From NCBI GenBank assembly GCA_030598385.1, contig JAUVQB010000088.1, positions 1-6,429 of the forward strand: a stretch of 6,429 nucleotides of DNA, written 5' to 3'. The notes under the pieces were generated by a model, which saw only the letters and a program-made list of their open reading frames with translations, did no database searches and was not told the DNA's origin. This document shows, piece by piece, positions 1-5,683 of the stretch (positions within the stretch are counted from its first letter, which is position 1; every line of letters begins with the position of its first letter). The translations under genes were made by a program, and so were the position numbers. This stretch comes from Alphaproteobacteria bacterium. Its GTDB lineage: Bacteria; Pseudomonadota; Alphaproteobacteria; Kiloniellales; JAKSDN01.

Positions 1-29
1 AAACATCTAGCAGAGGCGCAGGATAACCC

Positions 30-64
30 CTTATGGCATAAGAACTTAGTCCGTTCGGCATAAG
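30..64. repeat. Short palindrome plus repeated half-site
   Basis: Positions 30-42 read CTTATGGCATAAG, a perfect 6-bp inverted repeat around one central base. The right half with its preceding base, GGCATAAG (35-42), recurs in the same orientation at 57-64, 22 bp (about two helical turns) further on. The surrounding 1-148 stretch is visibly more AT-rich than the genes and holds no convincing ORF. It lies downstream of the minus-strand bluB. The arrangement would suit a dimeric regulator acting on a gene beyond the left edge, but no such gene is visible. The repeats are seen directly; the operator role is only a guess. Confidence 0.35.
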
Positions 65-148
65 CGTTCTTTCCCGCCTCATTTCGCGTCGAAAGGATCA
101 AATTCTCCAATCCGTTGCTGCGCCAAGCCACCGGATGCGCAAATTGCT

Positions 149-820
149 TCAGCGCACGAGGACCCGGCGGCACGCGGCGTCGCGCGCCTGCCAGCCGAAG
201 CGCTGCAGCTCCGGGTCCACATGCTCCTCCACCGGATAACCAAGACATAGATAGGCGACAAGCGACCAACCGGCCGGCGTTTCCAGTGTTCCGGAGACCC
301 GCGCCGGATCGAGAATGGAGACCCAGCCGACACCGAGCCCCTGCGCCCGCGCGGCGAGCCATAAGGTATGCACGGCCAGGGCGGCGGAGTAGCGCAAGGT
401 TTCCGGCATGGTCTGACGGCCAAGACCTGCGCCGGCCTCGGTTTCCTCATCGGCGAAGACCGCAAGCTGTACCGGCGCCTCGGCCAGTCCCGACAGCTTC
501 AGGCCCGCGTAAATCGCCGCTTTCTCGCCGGCGTAGCCGCCGAGCGCCTTGGCGTTGCAGTCTTCGAAGTTGGCGCGGATCTCCGTCCGGCGCTCGGGCG
601 ATTCCACCGACACGAAGCGCCAGGGCTGACTGTTCCCCACCGATGGGGCCAGGCAGGCCAGATCGAGCAACTCGTCGATCACCGCCGGGTCCACCGGATC
701 GGCGAGGAAACGCCGCACATCCCGGCGCCAGGCCAGGAGGTCCGCAAGGGACTGGCGAAAACTCGCGTCGAACGAAGGAGTCGTGGTGGCGTTGGAGGCC
801 CGCTGCAACTGTGTCGCCAT
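149..820 (-). CDS. bluB: 5,6-dimethylbenzimidazole synthase BluB
   Basis: BluB is a flavin-destroying member of the nitroreductase family. It converts reduced FMN and oxygen into 5,6-dimethylbenzimidazole, the lower ligand of vitamin B12, in the cytoplasm. The 223-residue product has the expected length and block order: WRRDVRRF (31-38), APSVGNSQPWRFV (58-70), a KLSGLAEAPVQ block near 108-117, MPETLRYS (138-145), LWLAARAQGLGVGWVSI (153-169) and an LCLGYP block near 191-196. Asp34 in the RRDVR motif and Ser168 in GWVSI fall where the Sinorhizobium meliloti enzyme has Asp32 and Ser167, two residues known to be needed for DMB formation. These separate BluB from ordinary NAD(P)H nitroreductases. 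The ATG is the only good start, because an in-frame stop lies at 854-856, but it has no clear Shine-Dalgarno. No other cobalamin gene and no B12 riboswitch is visible next to it. Confidence 0.93.
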   Translation of the reverse strand: MATQLQRASNATTTPSFDASFRQSLADLLAWRRDVRRFLADPVDPAVIDELLDLACLAPSVGNSQPWRFVSVESPERRTEIRANFEDCNAKALGGYAGEKAAIYAGLKLSGLAEAPVQLAVFADEETEAGAGLGRQTMPETLRYSAALAVHTLWLAARAQGLGVGWVSILDPARVSGTLETPAGWSLVAYLCLGYPVEEHVDPELQRFGWQARDAACRRVLVR

Positions 821-855
821 CGGCGTGCGCGAATCGGTCAGCGATTTGGGGACTC

Positions 856-884
856 AAAATCGGCCGGTCGGAAGCCCGCGTCAA
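856..884 (-). promoter_or_regulatory. Possible bluB promoter
   Basis: On the minus strand a TTGACG hexamer (884 to 879) is followed 17 bp later by GATTTT (861 to 856). This sits about 35-65 bp upstream of the bluB ATG. The -35 is good and the -10 is poor, so this is a weak candidate based on pattern only. Confidence 0.25.
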
Positions 885-909
885 GGCGGAAACACACCCC
901 GAGAACGCC

Positions 910-966
910 GCCAAGGCCCAGGGCCGCCGCTTGCCTTGGCTCGCCCGGCGTGAAAGGGGCTATAGT
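910..966 (+). promoter_or_regulatory. Inverted repeat overlapping a likely promoter
   Basis: GCCAAGGC (910-917) and GCCTTGGC (933-940) form a perfect 8-bp inverted repeat with a 15-nt spacer. The right arm overlaps a possible -35 box TTGGCT (936-941). A good -10 follows as GCTATA (959-964, 17-bp spacing) or CTATAG (960-965, 18-bp spacing). Transcription would start near 972, giving a leader of about 27 nt before the ATG at 999. The repeat could be an operator for the B3/4-transaminase pair, or simply a hairpin. The sequence elements are seen; their function is inferred. Confidence 0.35.
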
Positions 967-998
967 CGGTCATTGCATCCCGGCCGGTGAGGTATGGC

Positions 999-1697
999 AT
1001 GATCCGCGAAGATCACCCCGAGATCCGCATATCCTCCGCCTTCGCCGAGGCCGGCGTGCGGGTGTTCCTGGGCTGCCTCTCGGCGCGGGTTGTGGTGCGC
1101 GAAGATGATCCGGCGACCAAGCAGGCCATCTCCGACCTCGCCATGCGTTTGGCTCGGGAGCTGGCCGCGACCACGGTCGGGGAACTGCCGGTGGTTGCCG
1201 AGGTGCGCCAGGCCTTCCGCGCCCTGGGCAAGGATCCGAGCCGCTATCGCCCGTCGTCCGAGGCGCTGCTGCGGCGCGTCGCCCAAGGCAAGGGCCTGTT
1301 CAACGTCAACAATTTGGTGGACACCAACAACCTTATTTCGCTGACCAGCCGGTTCCCGGCCGGCGCTTACGATCTCGCGCGGCTCGAAGGCGCGTTCGAG
1401 ACGGGGATCGACCTGCGGGTCGGGAACGACGGCGAAACTTACGAGGCCATCGCGCGCGGGCCCTTCAATCTGGCGAGCCTGCCGGTGCTGTGCGATGGCT
1501 TGGGCCCCTTCGGCAGCCCGACCAGCGACAGCGCCCGCACCATGGTCACCGCCGATTGCCGCGACGCCCTGCTGGTGCTCTACGGCTTCGGAATGACAGA
1601 AGTCGAGGCCCTGGACTCGGCCCTCGAAGCCGCCGAGGAGGCCCTGCGTCGCTATTGCGATGGCGAAGTCACCGCGCGCTGGCTCGTCACACCCTAG
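999..1697 (+). CDS. Stand-alone B3/4 domain protein
   Basis: The 232-residue product is a free-standing version of the B3/4 domain. In the phenylalanyl-tRNA synthetase beta chain this domain edits mischarged tRNA. The core motifs are in family order: a YRPSSEALLRRV block from about residue 83, NVNNLVDTNNLISL (102-115), FPAGAYDL (119-126) and GPFGSPTSDSARTMVT (169-184). There is no synthetase catalytic core, signal peptide or membrane segment, so it is cytoplasmic. The biochemical role of the stand-alone family is not established; a tRNA- or aminoacyl-directed hydrolytic role is an inference from PheT. The ATG at 999 was chosen because GAGGT (989-993) lies 5 nt upstream. A GTG at 987 would add four residues but has a poor ribosome site. 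The gene ends 17 bp before the transaminase and is probably co-transcribed with it. Confidence 0.85.
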   Translation: MIREDHPEIRISSAFAEAGVRVFLGCLSARVVVREDDPATKQAISDLAMRLARELAATTVGELPVVAEVRQAFRALGKDPSRYRPSSEALLRRVAQGKGLFNVNNLVDTNNLISLTSRFPAGAYDLARLEGAFETGIDLRVGNDGETYEAIARGPFNLASLPVLCDGLGPFGSPTSDSARTMVTADCRDALLVLYGFGMTEVEALDSALEAAEEALRRYCDGEVTARWLVTP

Positions 1698-1714
1698 ATC
1701 GAGGACTCGAAGCC

Positions 1715-2656
1715 ATGCCCGAAGCACAAACGGCACACGACCCCTTCGCCGCAGGCGCCGCTTTCATCGAAGGAGACTACGTGCCGGTCGGCGAGGCCCG
1801 GCTGCCGCTGCTCGATTGGGGATTCATCAAGTCCGACTGCACCTACGACGTGGTCGGCGTGTGGGGCGGCCGCTTCTTCCGCCTGGACGACCATCTGGAG
1901 CGATTCCACGCCAGCATGGCGCGCCTACACCTGGTTTGCCCCTTTGGGCGGGACGAAATCGTCTCTGTCCTGCAAGACTGCGTGCGATTCGCCGGGCTTC
2001 GCGAGGCCTACGTGGAGATGATCACCACACGCGGCCTGGCGCCCGCCGGCAGCCGCGATCCGCGGGACTGCGAAAATCGCTTCTACGCTCTGGCGATCCC
2101 CTACGTCTGGATGGTTCAGCCGGAGCGCCAGAAGGTGGGCGTCGACCTGACGGTTTCTTCGGTCCAGCGCATTCCGCCGGAATCGCTCGACCCCAGGGTC
2201 AAGAACTTCCAGTGGGGCGACATGGTGGCCGGCCTGTTCGAGGCCTACGCCAAGGGCGGCGAGACCGCCGTGCTGGTCGACCGCGACGGCAATCTGACCG
2301 AAGGGCCGGGCTTCAACCTCTTCGCCCTGATCGACGGGCGCCTCCAGACGCCCCGGACGGGCGTGCTCGAGGGCATCACCCGCAGGACCGTGGTCGAACT
2401 GGCCGAGACGGCCGGCTGGCCGGTCGCGTTCGCAACCTTGCCGGCGACGGACCTTGCCCGCGCCGAGGAGGTCTTCCTCACCTCGACGGCGGGTGGCGTC
2501 ATGCCGGTCGCCCGTATCGACGGCCGGCCGGTCGGCGACGGCCGCCCGGGGCCGGTTACCGAGCGGCTGCGCGAGCTCTACTGGGCGGCCCACGAGGACC
2601 CCAAGTACACGACGCCGGTGAATTACCGGGAGGCTGCGCCGGCCGCGGCTGGCTGA
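1715..2656 (+). CDS. Fold-type IV PLP transaminase, (R)-amine transaminase-like
   Basis: This is a 313-residue class IV aminotransferase (BCAT/D-amino acid aminotransferase superfamily). Lys163 in KNFQWGD is the predicted PLP Schiff-base lysine, and Glu196 in NLTEGPGFN should bind the pyridine nitrogen. The block LLDWGFIKSDCTYDVVGVW (32-50), RFFRLDDHLERF (53-64), YVEMITTRG (99-107), TGVLEGITRR (215-224) and STAGGVMP (257-264) resemble fungal (R)-selective amine transaminases such as the Aspergillus terreus enzyme more than IlvE or D-alanine transaminase. Tyr44, Val46, Glu101, Trp167 and Thr258 match that enzyme's active-site residues as I recall them. Two positions differ: Lys39 replaces a His, and the arginine loop is one residue shorter. 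The true substrate could be an amine, a D-amino acid or a branched-chain amino acid. The start is the ATG at 1715, with GAGGA (1701-1705) 9 nt upstream. An upstream in-frame extension overlaps the previous gene and was rejected. Confidence 0.88.
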   Translation: MPEAQTAHDPFAAGAAFIEGDYVPVGEARLPLLDWGFIKSDCTYDVVGVWGGRFFRLDDHLERFHASMARLHLVCPFGRDEIVSVLQDCVRFAGLREAYVEMITTRGLAPAGSRDPRDCENRFYALAIPYVWMVQPERQKVGVDLTVSSVQRIPPESLDPRVKNFQWGDMVAGLFEAYAKGGETAVLVDRDGNLTEGPGFNLFALIDGRLQTPRTGVLEGITRRTVVELAETAGWPVAFATLPATDLARAEEVFLTSTAGGVMPVARIDGRPVGDGRPGPVTERLRELYWAAHEDPKYTTPVNYREAAPAAAG

Positions 2657-2674
2657 CCGTTCCGTGACGCCATT

Positions 2675-3154
2675 TCAATTGACCTGGTAGCGCTCGGTGC
2701 GGCGCTCCTGCTGGGCGCGGACCTCCGGCGGCCAGGTACTCTTGATATAGGCCAGCACGGCCCGGATCTGCTCGTCCGACAGGGTGTCGGCGAATCCCGG
2801 CATATCGCTCTCGTAGCCCTCGGGCCCCAAGGCCTCGACCCCCAACTTGGTGATCTCGAACAGCATCTGATCCGGATGGTGCCAGGTGTGACCCGTATCG
2901 TCGTGCGGCGGCGCGGGCAGGCGCCCGTCGGCTTGCCGCACCCGCCAATTCGGCTGGCCTTCGAGGTTCGCGCCGTGGCAGCTCGCGCAGGCCTGGGTAT
3001 AGACCTCCTGCCCCACGGCGAGCCGCGCCGGATCGTCCGAGCCGGCATCGGCAGGACCCAACAAGGCCGTGGCAGAGGTAAGGCCGGCCGCGACAGCCAA
3101 GGTCCCTGCAATCCTCCAGGCCCCGAAACGGCTGTTTGCCTTCAATGCCGTCAT
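2675..3154 (-). CDS. Exported mono-haem class I cytochrome c
   Basis: The 159-residue precursor has a short basic N-terminus and a hydrophobic stretch (about 17-33), consistent with a Sec signal peptide ending near the Ala-rich ADAG (36-38). The mature protein should be a periplasmic electron carrier. The single haem site is CASCH (Cys56, Cys59, His60), and Met119 in SDMPGF is the expected sixth ligand, followed by LSDEQIRAVLAYIKSTWP (125-142), the usual C-terminal helix. Between them lies a His-rich loop with His84, His89, His92 and His93, then PDQMLFEITKLG, a block I have seen in related alphaproteobacterial cytochromes. The partner of this cytochrome is unknown. The start at 3154 places the signal peptide at the N-terminus; an upstream GTG/ATG extension would overlap the dioxygenase gene. 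It begins 16 bp after the dioxygenase stop and probably shares its transcript. Confidence 0.87.
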   Translation of the reverse strand: MTALKANSRFGAWRIAGTLAVAAGLTSATALLGPADAGSDDPARLAVGQEVYTQACASCHGANLEGQPNWRVRQADGRLPAPPHDDTGHTWHHPDQMLFEITKLGVEALGPEGYESDMPGFADTLSDEQIRAVLAYIKSTWPPEVRAQQERRTERYQVN

Positions 3155-3170
3155 TCCGGCAAGTCCGCTT

Positions 3171-3995
3171 TCAGCGGGGCGGCTGGGCGCGCCACACCAC
3201 GGGGAACCAGTCCTCGCGCAGGGGTTCGCCGTCCTCGAGCCCAATCCCGAGATAAGGCGGCGACGTCACGCCGGGCCGTTCGGCGAAGCGGGCATCGTCG
3301 CCCAGCCAGCGGGTCGAGAAGCCGCGCCGCCGCGACACCCCCTCGTTGCCCGGCGCGGCGTGCAGGGTGAGGAAGTGAAACGCCAGCGCGTCGCCCGGCT
3401 CCATGGCCCAGGCGAGGATCCGGTGCTTGTCGCGCTCGGCTTCGATATCGGGCACGGTCTCGTAGCCCGCGCCCTTGAAGTCGTAGTCGGTCCCGTCGTC
3501 GAACAGCCGGGGATAGTAGAGCCGGCCCCAGCGGTGGGAGCCCGCCACGAAGGTCGGCGAGAACTCGAGCGGCACCGGATCGAGCGCCAGCCAGAAGCTC
3601 ACGACCTGTTCGCCCTGGACGCAATAGTAAGGCATGTCGTGATGCCAGGGCGTCGCCTTGCCGGTGCCCGGCTCCTTCACCAGCAGGTGTTCGTGGAAGA
3701 TCTGCACCCGGGTCGCGCCCATGAGGCGGGCGGCGAGGCCCGCGGCGGGCGAGTCGCAGACGAAGGACCGGTACTGCGGGATGCGCTCCCAGTTGCAGTA
3801 ATCCTCGAAGAACCGGCCGCGGCCGTCATCCAGCTTGTGCTCGGTGGCGACGGGACCGGGCTCGGCGATGTTGCGCTCGACGCCCGCGCGCAGCGGCTCG
3901 ACCCAGTCGGCGAAGATGCCGCGCAAGCAGGCCGCTCCGTCGCGCCGGTAAGCCTCGACCTGATCGCCGGTGATGTGTTGCGTGTCCTCGCCCAT
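3171..3995 (-). CDS. PhyH-family Fe(II)/2-oxoglutarate dioxygenase
   Basis: The 274-residue product belongs to the phytanoyl-CoA dioxygenase (PhyH) family of cytoplasmic non-haem iron, 2-oxoglutarate-dependent oxygenases. The iron triad is visible: His118 and Asp120 in PWHHDMPYY (HxD), and His212 in LTLHAAPGN. Arg229 in RGFSTRWLGDD is the likely 2-oxoglutarate carboxylate ligand. QVEAYRRDGAACLRG (12-26) is the usual N-terminal block, and LDPVPLEFSPTFVAGSHRWG (138-157) is a family hallmark. Length is normal. The substrate cannot be read from sequence: members hydroxylate acyl-CoAs, small acids, ectoine or natural products. The ATG at 3995 was chosen because a likely -10 (TCTATA, 4028 to 4023) would put the transcript start near 4016. 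A GTG at 4010, with AGGGA 8 nt upstream, would add five residues and remains possible. The cytochrome c gene follows 16 bp downstream. Confidence 0.88.
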   Translation of the reverse strand: MGEDTQHITGDQVEAYRRDGAACLRGIFADWVEPLRAGVERNIAEPGPVATEHKLDDGRGRFFEDYCNWERIPQYRSFVCDSPAAGLAARLMGATRVQIFHEHLLVKEPGTGKATPWHHDMPYYCVQGEQVVSFWLALDPVPLEFSPTFVAGSHRWGRLYYPRLFDDGTDYDFKGAGYETVPDIEAERDKHRILAWAMEPGDALAFHFLTLHAAPGNEGVSRRRGFSTRWLGDDARFAERPGVTSPPYLGIGLEDGEPLREDWFPVVWRAQPPR

Positions 3996-4022
3996 TTCTC
4001 GGCCCCGCACTCGGTCTTTCCC

Positions 4023-4053
4023 TATAGATCAACCGCGGCTCGCCGGTAAAGCG
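4023..4053 (-). promoter_or_regulatory. Possible dioxygenase-cytochrome promoter
   Basis: On the minus strand, a TTTACC-like -35 (around 4050 to 4045) is followed 16-17 bp later by TCTATA (4028 to 4023). The predicted transcript start near 4016 gives a leader of about 20 nt to the ATG at 3995, or about 6 nt to the GTG at 4010. This bears on the choice of start for the dioxygenase. It is a pattern match only. Confidence 0.3.
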
Positions 4054-4075
4054 GGAAATTGCGATTTAGGCCCCC

Positions 4076-4105
4076 TTGACGAGGGGCGCAGGTCCGAGCA
4101 GACCT
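4076..4105 (+). promoter_or_regulatory. Putative -35 and inverted repeat before the MFS gene
   Basis: TTGACG (4076-4081) is a good -35 box, but the matching -10 region (4099-4106) is poor. AGGTC (4090-4094) and GACCT (4101-4105) form a perfect 5-bp inverted repeat around 6 nt, right where the -10 should lie. A weak promoter covered by an operator is one reading. A chance hairpin is the other. Confidence 0.25.
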
Positions 4106-4117
4106 AGCCGGGCCAAC

Positions 4118-4124
4118 GGAGGGG
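4118..4124 (+). promoter_or_regulatory. Strong ribosome binding site deciding a TTG start
   Basis: GGAGGGG lies 9 nt upstream of TTG at 4134. No ATG or GTG near the start of this frame has a comparable site, and the TTG leads straight into the first membrane helix, so it fixes the MFS start. Confidence 0.75.
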
Positions 4125-4133
4125 CAAAAGCCT

Positions 4134-5354
4134 TTGAAGACGACACGCGCATCGATCACCACCCTGCTGGTCGGCACGGCCGTCCTGTTCATGGGCTACG
4201 GCCTGCTGGTCACCCTGCTGCCGCTCCGCGCCAAGATCGAAGGCTTCTCCACCACCATGATCGGCGTCATGGGGGGCGCTTACTTCGCCGGCTTCGCGGT
4301 CGGCTGCCTGATCGGGCCTCAGGTTGTGAAGCGGGTCGGCCACATCCGCGCCTTCGCCGGCTTCGCGGCGCTTGCCACCGTCCTGCTGCTGGTCCTGCCG
4401 ATGGCCATAGACCCGGGCGTCTGGGCCGGCATGCGCGGGCTCACCGGGATCTGTTTCGCCGTCCTCTTCCTGGTGGTCGAAAGCTGGCTGAACGACCAGT
4501 CGAGCAACGAGATCCGCGGCCGCGTGCTGTCGATCTACATCATCGTCACCAACCTGGTGACCATGGGCGGGCAGCTCATGGTGAACCTGGCCGAACCGGC
4601 CGGCCCGGTGCTCTTCACCGTCGCCGCGATGCTTGTGTGCCTGTCCTTGGTGCCGCTGTCGCTGACGCCGACATCGACCCCCAAGCCGATCGCCGAGGCG
4701 AAGTTGCGAATCACCCAGCTTTATAAATATTCGCCTTCGGGCTTCGTCGGCTGCCTCGCCTTCGGCATGGCCGATGGCGCCTTCTGGAGCCTGGCGCCGG
4801 TTTTCGCCGACGGCAGAGGCATGCCCGTGGCCGACATTACCTTCGTCATGAGCCTTTTCGTGGTGGGCGGGTCGATCTCCCAATGGCCGCTCGGCCACTA
4901 TTCCGACAAGGTCGACCGGCGCTGGGTCATCGCCTTCGTCTGCGCCGGCAGCGTCTGCACCGGTAGCGCGCTCGCCTTCCTCGACCTCGACCAGCGCTGG
5001 CTCGCTTATGCGCTGGCCTGCGCCCATGGCGCCTTCATGCTGCCGATCTATCCGCTGCTGCTGGCCCACGTCAACGACCATGCCCCCACCTCCCTGCTGG
5101 TCGAGACCAGCAGCGGGCTGTTGCTGCTCTACGCAATCGGCGCGATGGCCGGGCCTTCGGTCGCCGCGCCGATGATGCAATTCTTCGGGGTCGGCAGCCT
5201 GTTCGGGTTCATCGCGGTGATCCTCGGGATACTGCTGGCCTATACCCTCTTCCGCCTCGGCCGCCGGCCGGTCGCAGCACCCGAGGAGAGGGTCGAGTTC
5301 TACCCGGTGCCCAAGACCTCGCCGTCGGTCTACAGCCTGGAAACCGACGATTGA
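4134..5354 (+). CDS. MFS transporter, YcaD-like
   Basis: The 406-residue protein is an inner-membrane carrier of the major facilitator superfamily with about 12 predicted hydrophobic helices (roughly 8-30, 42-62, 73-93, 98-118, 134-154, 158-178, 203-224, 235-255, 263-283, 288-310, 325-347, 353-375). The two MFS cytoplasmic loops are recognisable: GPQVVKRVGHIRAF (61-74) between helices 2 and 3, and GHYSDKVDRRWV (254-265) between helices 8 and 9. VVESWLNDQSSNEIRGR (114-130) resembles the YcaD branch. The last 30 residues are a polar, acidic cytoplasmic tail. The substrate cannot be inferred, and YcaD itself has no firmly established substrate. The start is TTG, supported by a strong Shine-Dalgarno, and the length is normal. 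The DUF3303 gene follows 29 bp after the stop and may be co-transcribed. Confidence 0.9.
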   Translation: MKTTRASITTLLVGTAVLFMGYGLLVTLLPLRAKIEGFSTTMIGVMGGAYFAGFAVGCLIGPQVVKRVGHIRAFAGFAALATVLLLVLPMAIDPGVWAGMRGLTGICFAVLFLVVESWLNDQSSNEIRGRVLSIYIIVTNLVTMGGQLMVNLAEPAGPVLFTVAAMLVCLSLVPLSLTPTSTPKPIAEAKLRITQLYKYSPSGFVGCLAFGMADGAFWSLAPVFADGRGMPVADITFVMSLFVVGGSISQWPLGHYSDKVDRRWVIAFVCAGSVCTGSALAFLDLDQRWLAYALACAHGAFMLPIYPLLLAHVNDHAPTSLLVETSSGLLLLYAIGAMAGPSVAAPMMQFFGVGSLFGFIAVILGILLAYTLFRLGRRPVAAPEERVEFYPVPKTSPSVYSLETDD

Positions 5355-5383
5355 CCGCGGCGCTCTAGTAAAGGGGCGGGTGG

Positions 5384-5656
5384 ATGCTCTACATGGCGAT
5401 CGAGCACTTCAAGGACGGCGACGCCAAGGCGGTCTACCGCCGGTTTCGCGACGAGGGGCGGCTGATGCCCGAGGGCCTCGCCTATGTCGACTCCTGGGTC
5501 GCCAGCGACTTCGCGCGCTGCTTCCAGCTTGTCCAATGCGACGACCCGGAGCTGCTGCAGGCCTGGGCCCGGGCCTGGCAGGGCCTCATAGGCTTCGAGT
5601 TCCACCCGGTCGTGCCGTCGAAAGAGGCCTTCGAGGCCCTGAAGCCTCGGCTCTGA
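5384..5656 (+). CDS. DUF3303 domain protein
   Basis: This 90-residue cytoplasmic protein covers the whole DUF3303 family pattern: MLYMAIEHFKDGDAKAVYRR (1-20), GRLMPEGLAYVDSWV (25-39), RCFQLVQCDDPELLQAW (45-61) and a FEFHPVVPS block near 71-79. The function of this family is unknown. The alternation of short strand-like and amphipathic stretches suggests a small alpha/beta fold, which is an inference. It has no signal peptide or membrane segment. The ATG has AAGGGG (5371-5376) 7 nt upstream. The 29-bp gap after the MFS gene suggests co-transcription, but nothing in the sequence shows a functional link. Confidence 0.85.
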   Translation: MLYMAIEHFKDGDAKAVYRRFRDEGRLMPEGLAYVDSWVASDFARCFQLVQCDDPELLQAWARAWQGLIGFEFHPVVPSKEAFEALKPRL

Positions 5657-5683
5657 GGGGCCACGGCCGTCTCGCCTCAATTC

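Noticed and set aside
115..990. Long open frame of 291 codons on the plus strand opposite bluB
   Set aside because: It is very rich in Arg, Pro, Ala and Ser with no recognisable motif, as expected from the antisense of a GC-rich gene. BluB on the other strand is certain.
821..998. Cobalamin riboswitch upstream of bluB
   Set aside because: No B12-box-like conserved core could be found on the minus strand, and the only strong structure is an inverted repeat closer to the opposite gene.
1490..1714. N-terminal extension of the transaminase to 388 residues
   Set aside because: It overlaps the B3/4 gene, is Arg-rich and unlike the family. The ATG at 1715 has a good ribosome site and gives a normal length.
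960..1736. 258-codon minus-strand open frame opposite the B3/4 gene
   Set aside because: It has no family motif, and the plus strand carries clear B3/4 motifs throughout.
2615..2629. CCGGT-GAATT-ACCGG hairpin as a terminator of the transaminase
   Set aside because: It lies inside the coding sequence, about 25 bp before the stop codon, and has no T-tract.
2638..2653. Near-perfect GC palindrome at the 3' end of the transaminase gene
   Set aside because: It is coding, has no T-tract, and such GC runs are expected by chance in this composition.
1715..2656. Assignment of the transaminase as IlvE or D-alanine transaminase
   Set aside because: The superfamily fits, but the blocks around residues 32-64 and 163-169 fit (R)-amine transaminase-like enzymes better. 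I therefore gave no gene symbol.
3069..4049. 326-codon plus-strand open frame opposite the dioxygenase
   Set aside because: Its composition is that of an antisense shadow, and the minus strand has the complete PhyH iron triad.
4104..5180. 358-codon minus-strand open frame opposite the MFS gene
   Set aside because: The translation is a low-complexity mix of His, Gln, Asp and Gly with no domain, whereas the plus strand gives a complete 12-helix transporter.
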